Origin: Bacteroidota bacterium
Lineage (GTDB): Bacteria > Bacteroidota > Bacteroidia > Chitinophagales > Chitinophagaceae
Reading direction: 5' to 3'
DNA length: 20,330 nucleotides
Assembly: GCA_023433265.1 (NCBI GenBank)
Contig: JAEZDR010000088.1
Location: 1 to 20,330, forward strand
The notes below the pieces were generated by a model, which saw nothing but the letters and a program-made list of their open reading frames with translations, was not told the origin of the DNA and ran no database searches. Both the position numbers and the translations under genes were made by a program. The number at the start of each line of letters is the position of its first letter. The first letter of the stretch is position 1. Positions 15,284 to 20,330 of the stretch are shown one piece after another.

Positions 15284-16418
15284 TCTCTTGCTCTAATTCT
15301 ACTAATATATCTAAAGGTGCAATGGTTCGGGACGTTTCCCGGTTAAGTACCATGGCAGTTATTTCAAGCATTATAACAGTTGAAAGCTTAACCTCATCGA
15401 AATCTCTAGGATATTTGGTACTAAATGGTTGGTTTACTGCCCTGCGGTGGCCAACATTTTTTGGACTAAATGCTAATGTTTCGACCGAGTCTTTATTCCA
15501 AATAGTAATTTTCCTAAAGTCATCAATCTTAGCGATGACATCCCCACATTGCAAATTGATGGTTTCGTTGATACCTTCAAAAGGCTCTTCACGTGAAGAT
15601 AAAGTTATAGTGATCAGGTCGCCGTAATCAGTGGAGAGACTAACGGTAAGATTATCGTCTGGTTCGCTAAGATCTGAATAGGAAATTGTGACTTTGAAAT
15701 TTGAGGGCACAACACCGCGTGTAGTAAGTAAGTGACAGGCGAGATCGATCCAATGGCCGACGTTTCCGCAGATTCGTGTTCCTTCTTCAGGATTTCGGTA
15801 CCAATGATCATCTGGAATCTTATGCCCTATTATAAAGCAACTAAGACTAAGCGGTTTGCCACTGTTTTTAATTGCATGATCAATCTCCATAACGGCGGGA
15901 GAAAATGGCCTGTTATAGCCGACAAACAGTTGCCCGCTTGTTTTTTTTAGTGCTCGCAAAAGCTTCCTAAACTGGGTGTAATTAACGGAAATTGGCTTTT
16001 CTACGTATACTGTCTTACCTGCTTTCAATGCCGTGACAGCATAGTCTGTGTGAGAAGAGTGATTGGATGCTATATAAACATATTTACATTGACTATTAGC
16101 CAGTAGTTCTTCAACGGTTTTGCATTTCTTGTAACCGTAAAAGCCAGCTGCCCTTTGTGCATTAGCATCATCTACATCGAAGCAATTGAGGAAAACATTG
16201 CCACGCTCCCTGAGAAGAAAGTAAGAAATTACGGCAAAGCCAAATTGGCCCGCACCGATTAAAGACACTGTCTTTTCGCGAGGCCTGAGAAACAATGAAG
16301 GGAACAATAACCTAAATGCTCCAAGCCTTGCTCTACCCGCAGCTTTCACTAGTGTCCAGGAGAAACCATAAATCGATGCTGACCTCCTAAACTTTTTTAC
16401 GTGTTTACTTAGACTCAT
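15255..16418 (-). CDS. Gfo/Idh/MocA family oxidoreductase
   Basis: An NAD(P)-dependent dehydrogenase of the Gfo/Idh/MocA family, about 387 residues. After a basic N-terminal stretch of about 45 residues comes the Rossmann loop VSLIGAGQFG (51-60). The YVEKPISV motif (138-145) carries the likely catalytic Lys of EKP, and GHWIDL (221-226) supplies the conserved His222. Members act on sugars or nucleotide sugars by hydride transfer. The substrate here is unknown but is probably the same pathway as the fused oxidoreductase encoded directly downstream, whose C-terminal half belongs to the same family. The open frame reaches 16448 with a TTG. I prefer the ATG at 16416-16418, which cuts the overlap with the upstream methyltransferase from 44 to 14 bases; the TTG remains possible. 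The basic, tryptophan-containing leader before the fold is unusual for the family and may be a membrane-surface or partner contact. Confidence 0.85.
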   Translation of the reverse strand: MSLSKHVKKFRRSASIYGFSWTLVKAAGRARLGAFRLLFPSLFLRPREKTVSLIGAGQFGFAVISYFLLRERGNVFLNCFDVDDANAQRAAGFYGYKKCKTVEELLANSQCKYVYIASNHSSHTDYAVTALKAGKTVYVEKPISVNYTQFRKLLRALKKTSGQLFVGYNRPFSPAVMEIDHAIKNSGKPLSLSCFIIGHKIPDDHWYRNPEEGTRICGNVGHWIDLACHLLTTRGVVPSNFKVTISYSDLSEPDDNLTVSLSTDYGDLITITLSSREEPFEGINETINLQCGDVIAKIDDFRKITIWNKDSVETLAFSPKNVGHRRAVNQPFSTKYPRDFDEVKLSTVIMLEITAMVLNRETSRTIAPLDILVELEQENDEANYTRH

Positions 16419-17130
16419 CAGGTTTTTGAAATACCGAATAGATAACAATTTTCATAGGCTGAACATTGAAAAAGTTCACAAGACGTTCGTACATCAGCCC
16501 AAAAAGGTAAGTGATTGGAGTAATCCTCAAATACTCGGGTCTTCCTTCCACGTAAAAACATTCCTTTACCGTTAGGTTGCTTGTCTTTGCCAGGCGCTTT
16601 TGAGCCCCTGCCGTATTAGCTCGGTAAAACGTAGGAAACGTGTCAAATTCAGGACGCCCTCTCAATTTGTTGTATCCTTTATGCATCCAGGTCGGCATTA
16701 ATCCCGAAAGCAACATAATAAAGTAATTCTTGTTTGGAGTTTTGGTTATTAATATTCCACCTGGTTTAAGTACCCTCTTTACTTCAGCGAAAAAATTAGC
16801 CGGGTATTCCAGGTGTTCCAGTACGTTGTTGGAGGCGATGATATCAAACTTATTATCCTCAAAGAATGGCATTGAATCGCCGAGACCTACGTAGGCATGG
16901 TCTAGAAATGGGTTCTGCTTAACTACCTCTTCCGGATCTATGCCGTAAGCGGTTTTGCAAATGCCTTTGAAATTCATTTGAGGCAGTGCACCACGACCAG
17001 CGCCAAGGTCAAGATATACGTCAGTAGGCTTCATATGCCTGAGCACTAATTCTCTAAATAAATCGTCGTCCCAGTTATTACAAAACTTGCTATAAAACTT
17101 ATTATCAATCCATTTAACTAATCCAGCCAT
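16405..17130 (-). CDS. Class I SAM-dependent methyltransferase
   Basis: A 241-residue methyltransferase of the Methyltransf_11 type. Motif I is YLDLGAGRGA (39-48), the acidic end of strand 2 is GIDPEE (63-68), motif II/III is FDIIASNNVLEHLEYP (95-110) and the post-motif is RVLKPGGILITKTPN (119-133). These give a complete SAM-binding fold. In this setting the likely target is a sugar hydroxyl or amino group of the repeat unit or a nucleotide sugar, giving an O- or N-methylated residue; that is inferred only from context. The C-terminal 70 residues are hydrophobic in part (around 204-216), and could contact the membrane or bind a lipid-linked substrate. It starts 18 bases after the GT2 gene, the largest gap in the operon, with no clear ribosome site, and overlaps the next gene by about 14 bases. 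Confidence 0.85.
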   Translation of the reverse strand: MAGLVKWIDNKFYSKFCNNWDDDLFRELVLRHMKPTDVYLDLGAGRGALPQMNFKGICKTAYGIDPEEVVKQNPFLDHAYVGLGDSMPFFEDNKFDIIASNNVLEHLEYPANFFAEVKRVLKPGGILITKTPNKNYFIMLLSGLMPTWMHKGYNKLRGRPEFDTFPTFYRANTAGAQKRLAKTSNLTVKECFYVEGRPEYLRITPITYLFGLMYERLVNFFNVQPMKIVIYSVFQKPDESK

Positions 17131-17148
17131 TTATAAAAAGTTACCGGT

Positions 17149-17994
17149 TTATTGTAGCTTATGAAAAGGGCGCACCTTCCAATGTGCATCCCTCATTTGA
17201 TTGTATTTTTTTCGGGAAGGTAGTTTTCCGGTAGCTACGCTTAGCTTATGATACATTTTAAGCGTGGGGCAATAAAGCATTTTCTTGTTAATTGACCATA
17301 CCTGGTAAGATATTAATACCTCTTCTGCCCATAGAAAGACATCATCTCGAAGCTGTTCATAATGTTCAAAAAAATGCCTAGTTAAGATAAACTTACACCC
17401 GGTGCAAAAATGAATATTCATGAAGTCCACCTTCTCCTTCTTCATCTTGAACCGCCTTGGATTAGTAAATAGTCGGTTTACCAACCCATAAAGCTTCATA
17501 ATGGAGGTTCCAACAAAATAATTAGAGTAGTATAAATCGTATAGTTTTAACCGGCTCTTAGGTATTGGCTCTATTTCGTGAGGGTTTTCGTAAACGCCAC
17601 TTGCGTTTTTAATGTTAGGGGCAAGAACAAGTGTATCACGATCATACCGCACCTTATAGAGCTGGATAAGAAAATCCTTTTCAAAAAGCACATCGTTATT
17701 ACCAAGAATCCAATACTCAACGGGAATGCTCTTCAATTTTACTTGTGCGATTCCTCTATTGAGACCACGAAGGTAACCCAGATTTTCGTTAGCCTCAATT
17801 AGCTGAAGCGAAATACCCGGAAAGTAAGATGATTCAACAAATAACTTCATCTCGGCAAGTTGTTGCGCTGAAGAACCACTATCTACCACAACAACTAAAA
17901 TATCAGAAGACACCCTATCTAATGCTGCAATACTCCTAACATAATCCTTTATTTCTTCCGGAGTATTATAGTGTACCGTGATAAATGCAATCAT
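17149..17994 (-). CDS. GT2-family glycosyltransferase
   Basis: A 281-residue GT-A transferase of family 2 without membrane segments, likely adding a sugar to the lipid-linked repeat unit. Visible motifs are the first strand AFITVHYNTPEE (3-14), VVVDSGS (35-41), NLGYLRGLNRGI (71-82) and WILGNND (95-101), the place where other GT2 enzymes have DxD; NND is a common variant in rhamnosyl-type members. WAEEV (222-226) supplies the likely catalytic acid, and His249 follows. A central region (about 150-190) is very basic. The family fold is clear; the donor is not, though dTDP-L-rhamnose or another dTDP sugar would fit the operon. Its start overlaps the polymerase stop by four bases (ATGA). The gene looks AT-richer than the sugar-nucleotide genes downstream, as is usual for glycosyltransferase genes in such loci. 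Confidence 0.85.
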   Translation of the reverse strand: MIAFITVHYNTPEEIKDYVRSIAALDRVSSDILVVVVDSGSSAQQLAEMKLFVESSYFPGISLQLIEANENLGYLRGLNRGIAQVKLKSIPVEYWILGNNDVLFEKDFLIQLYKVRYDRDTLVLAPNIKNASGVYENPHEIEPIPKSRLKLYDLYYSNYFVGTSIMKLYGLVNRLFTNPRRFKMKKEKVDFMNIHFCTGCKFILTRHFFEHYEQLRDDVFLWAEEVLISYQVWSINKKMLYCPTLKMYHKLSVATGKLPSRKKYNQMRDAHWKVRPFHKLQ

Positions 17995-19274
17995 CTGGTA
18001 AACCTAATTTTTTGCATGAATAGCAATACTCCAGCGGGAAAGAAGAAACTGAGCACGATTGATGTATGCACAGTGATAGGCAAAAGGAAGGTATGGAACA
18101 AGTAGGTATACATTACTATGCACATAGCCGTTGCCGCTAACGAACCTTGTATACTTTTTTGATAAATCAAGAAAGCAATGGAACCCAAAAGTAACATAAA
18201 CGCAGCCGCCCCTGCAATGCCGAAGTCCTCCATAAGCGGCCTGAATGATGTAAATATATTTCCAATATCGTCTGTTTTGTCAGTCAATGGAACGAAAGTC
18301 CTATAAACACCGAACTCTTGTTTACTTAATCCAAGAAGATCGAAAATTGAACTAAACGAGAACTTGCCTAAACCAAATCCTGGAAACTCCGGATGATCCA
18401 GGTAGTAGCTAAATCCTGCTATACCGCCAAATAAATAAACTTTGAAAGTGCTTACCTGAGCTTCGCCAACATCACCTATCGACGACTGCGACTTATATAG
18501 CTCTCCCAGAACAAACAATGCTAACACAATCGCCACCAGCCAAACCGATTTTCTTAATACCGAAAAATCAGGATTAAATATTCTAGTGGCTATACCGCGT
18601 TTTGTGATGTTATTGAAGTTTGTTTTCCAGAACCCGACGATAAATATTTGGAATAGTACCATAATAGTTCCTGCTCTTCCGGCTTGAGTTACTCCCATAA
18701 CAAGCACGGACAGATAAGGCAAAAGAAGCCAAACCTTAAACCCATACAATAAATAGTAGATAAGCGTAAAAATTATGCAGGAATAATTTATTAGCAAGAT
18801 CATCCGTACAGGTAACGGCACTGCAACGTCTCCTTCAAGAACTGCCTCCCGTAAAAGCCAGCCGGCGCCAAGGACATTAGTAAGAGACCCGAAGTGATTG
18901 ATAAATGATTTAAGGTAAATAATTGCACCGACGATAGACGCCAGTCCGGTAAGAAATATAACGAAGGAAAGTTTCTTCTTAAAGTCATCCCTGGCCAAGG
19001 TTCTCTGAAGGCGATCAATACTTGTAAAATATACAACATCCTTTGTAGCGTAACTCACCAGAAATTCGCCAAGCACAAAACAAAAAAGAAAAAAAGAAAT
19101 ATATGCAGCAGCTTCTGCCGAGAAGTAAAAATCGGCCGCAAAAATTGACTTAAGAATTAATACGACAATCCATGTTCCTAATAATAATCCGGAAGGCGTT
19201 AAATAGTAGCGGGAAAACATCTTGCGCGCCGCGAATAATACTAATAAGAACAGTATTGTAATGTAGATGGACAT
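17991..19274 (-). CDS. Wzy-type oligosaccharide repeat-unit polymerase
   Basis: A 427-residue polytopic membrane protein that fits the O-antigen/oligosaccharide repeat unit polymerase group, which joins lipid-linked repeat units at the periplasmic face. About ten to twelve hydrophobic segments are seen, for example around residues 3-16, 28-44, 56-74, 103-121, 157-176, 180-195, 203-215, 243-258, 352-370 and 381-400. Between them lies a large polar loop at about 260-350, the layout expected of Wzy. Sequence conservation in this family is very low, so the call rests on topology, the loop, and the location between a flippase and glycosyltransferases. The start abuts the flippase stop with no gap, and the end overlaps the GT2 gene by four bases. 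I do not assign a locus-specific symbol. A ligase of the WaaL type has similar topology and is the main alternative. Confidence 0.8.
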   Translation of the reverse strand: MSIYITILFLLVLFAARKMFSRYYLTPSGLLLGTWIVVLILKSIFAADFYFSAEAAAYISFFLFCFVLGEFLVSYATKDVVYFTSIDRLQRTLARDDFKKKLSFVIFLTGLASIVGAIIYLKSFINHFGSLTNVLGAGWLLREAVLEGDVAVPLPVRMILLINYSCIIFTLIYYLLYGFKVWLLLPYLSVLVMGVTQAGRAGTIMVLFQIFIVGFWKTNFNNITKRGIATRIFNPDFSVLRKSVWLVAIVLALFVLGELYKSQSSIGDVGEAQVSTFKVYLFGGIAGFSYYLDHPEFPGFGLGKFSFSSIFDLLGLSKQEFGVYRTFVPLTDKTDDIGNIFTSFRPLMEDFGIAGAAAFMLLLGSIAFLIYQKSIQGSLAATAMCIVMYTYLFHTFLLPITVHTSIVLSFFFPAGVLLFMQKIRFTR

Positions 19275-20330
19275 TTATTTTAATAAACCAATAGCGGAGA
19301 TAAACCTCCTTACATCTTTAGCAACCAAAATAAATATGAGTGCTGCAATCACAATTAGGGAAAGTTGAAAAGCGGCAGCATTACCAACATGCCCCAAAAT
19401 GTTTTTTGCAATCGCCACAATAGTAACTGTGGCTATAACAAACAAAAGAACGAACAAAATAAAAGGTAAATAGATCCTGATAGAAAATACATTGCTTTTG
19501 TCTATTACACAGCAACCTATGTAAACTAACTGGCTAACAACTGCTATCGCAGCACAAGCCTCAATACCGTAAAGGGGGACCAATAAATAGTTACAAATAA
19601 GGCTCAATATTGCAGTTCCTACTGCATACAACGCCATTTTTTTTGTATTACCGCTTACCTCAAAGCCTTTGTGGACATACATAGAGATTGCACTGAGATA
19701 GATAGAACCCGCTATTAAAGTTTGTGTACAAGCAGGGAGCACAAATTCATCACCCAAAACCGCATGAAATAGCCATTCTCCCGAAAAAAATAGAATAAGC
19801 AAAACAGGCGTAAAGAGTATTGTGACTAGACGAATATTAGACGAAAGGACTTCCTCTATTTCTTTTCTATCTTGCCGCTCATGCCAAATTTTCATGATTT
19901 GCGGATGACTTGCCAATAAGATAGGCATTGTAAGCAACCCTGACATCCCAATCATCAGATCTCGAAAAGCTGTATATCCCCCAACATTATCCTGTATATG
20001 GAGGAATTTCAAGATTAACCTGTCACCAACAAGATAAAATTGTGATGCAAAAAACCAAATACATACAAATGCTCCATAACTCACCAGTCGCTTGAGGATA
20101 ACCAATTTTCTTTTGTTCAGGGTTACAATACTTTTTGAGACAAAGTGATCTTTAAAACCTGAAAAAAAGAAGGAATATAAATTACCAAACAGGTAGCTTA
20201 TAAGAATGGCGGACAATGTATGAGACAGACCTAGTTTAAAATAAAAACATGCACAAAGCAGCAACAATTGTGCTATCGACTGAATTAGCACAGCCTTGGT
20301 CTGTTGTTTTATTTTGCGCTCCACCTGGAG
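19275..20330 (-). CDS. Wzx-type polysaccharide flippase, C-terminal part (5' end outside window)
   Basis: A multi-spanning membrane protein of the MOP superfamily (polysaccharide biosynthesis / Wzx type) that would flip the lipid-linked repeat unit to the periplasmic face. About 351 residues are present, with repeated hydrophobic helices of about 20 residues to the C-terminus. The segment FYLVGDRLILKFL resembles the D-R-x-I-L motif after the seventh helix region of these flippases, and EVSGNTK followed by an N-x-L-L-V-P-L-Y-G-I-x-A motif is typical of the C-terminal half. The frame stays open to the right edge. The GTG at 20322-20324 is only an internal valine codon, so the true start lies outside; Wzx proteins usually have 420-480 residues, implying that roughly the first 100 are missing. 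It abuts the polymerase gene directly, as Wzx/Wzy pairs often do. Confidence 0.85.
   Translation of the reverse strand, partial: LQVERKIKQQTKAVLIQSIAQLLLLCACFYFKLGLSHTLSAILISYLFGNLYSFFFSGFKDHFVSKSIVTLNKRKLVILKRLVSYGAFVCIWFFASQFYLVGDRLILKFLHIQDNVGGYTAFRDLMIGMSGLLTMPILLASHPQIMKIWHERQDRKEIEEVLSSNIRLVTILFTPVLLILFFSGEWLFHAVLGDEFVLPACTQTLIAGSIYLSAISMYVHKGFEVSGNTKKMALYAVGTAILSLICNYLLVPLYGIEACAAIAVVSQLVYIGCCVIDKSNVFSIRIYLPFILFVLLFVIATVTIVAIAKNILGHVGNAAAFQLSLIVIAALIFILVAKDVRRFISAIGLLK

Noticed and set aside
17692..17712. NND in place of DxD in the GT2 transferase as a sign of inactivity
   Set aside because: NND or similar variants are common in active GT2 rhamnosyl-type transferases, so this is not a defect.

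Overview
The window reads as chromosomal DNA from a member of the Bacteroidota, perhaps Chitinophagaceae or a relative. This rests on the character of the AtpA tail (a short insert ahead of GGGSLTALP), the pssA-purS pairing, a short RsmI and generally weak Shine-Dalgarno sites. The phylum is an inference from protein character; the family is only a guess.

Left part (1-4134) is housekeeping. It holds the 3' end of atpA (ATP synthase alpha) with a strong intrinsic terminator, then a convergent soluble PAS-PAS histidine kinase on the minus strand. Divergent from the kinase is a compact plus-strand group: pssA (phosphatidylserine synthase), purS (purine synthesis) and rsmI (16S rRNA methyltransferase, TTG start).

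Right part (4254 to the right edge) is one unbroken minus-strand run of 15 genes. Gaps never exceed 18 bases and many genes overlap, so it looks like a single long operon for a surface polysaccharide (O-antigen, capsule or exopolysaccharide). In transcription order it reads: Wzx-type flippase (5' end outside the window), Wzy-type polymerase, GT2 glycosyltransferase, SAM methyltransferase, Gfo/Idh/MocA oxidoreductase, a fused dehydrogenase/Gfo-Idh-MocA protein, WecB-type epimerase, a heparinase II/III (alginate-lyase-like) protein, a WbuB-like GT4 glycosyltransferase, gmd, fcl, rfbB, rfbC, rfbA and finally idi.

How the genes fit together: gmd and fcl make GDP-L-fucose. rfbA, rfbB and rfbC make dTDP-4-keto-6-deoxy-L-mannose, but the final reductase rfbD is absent here. 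The WecB homologue probably supplies a ManNAc-type UDP-sugar. Two glycosyltransferases build the repeat unit, and Wzx and Wzy would flip and polymerise it. The idi gene at the operon end could support the polyprenyl carrier. No initiating glycosyl-phosphate transferase, chain-length regulator or export protein is visible, so the locus probably continues upstream beyond the right edge.

The least understood part is the block at 10466-16418: two linked Gfo/Idh/MocA-type enzymes (one fused to a zinc-site-less alcohol dehydrogenase domain), the WecB homologue and a heparinase-like protein with no signal peptide. I saw no CRISPR array, rRNA or tRNA gene, insertion sequence or prophage in the window.
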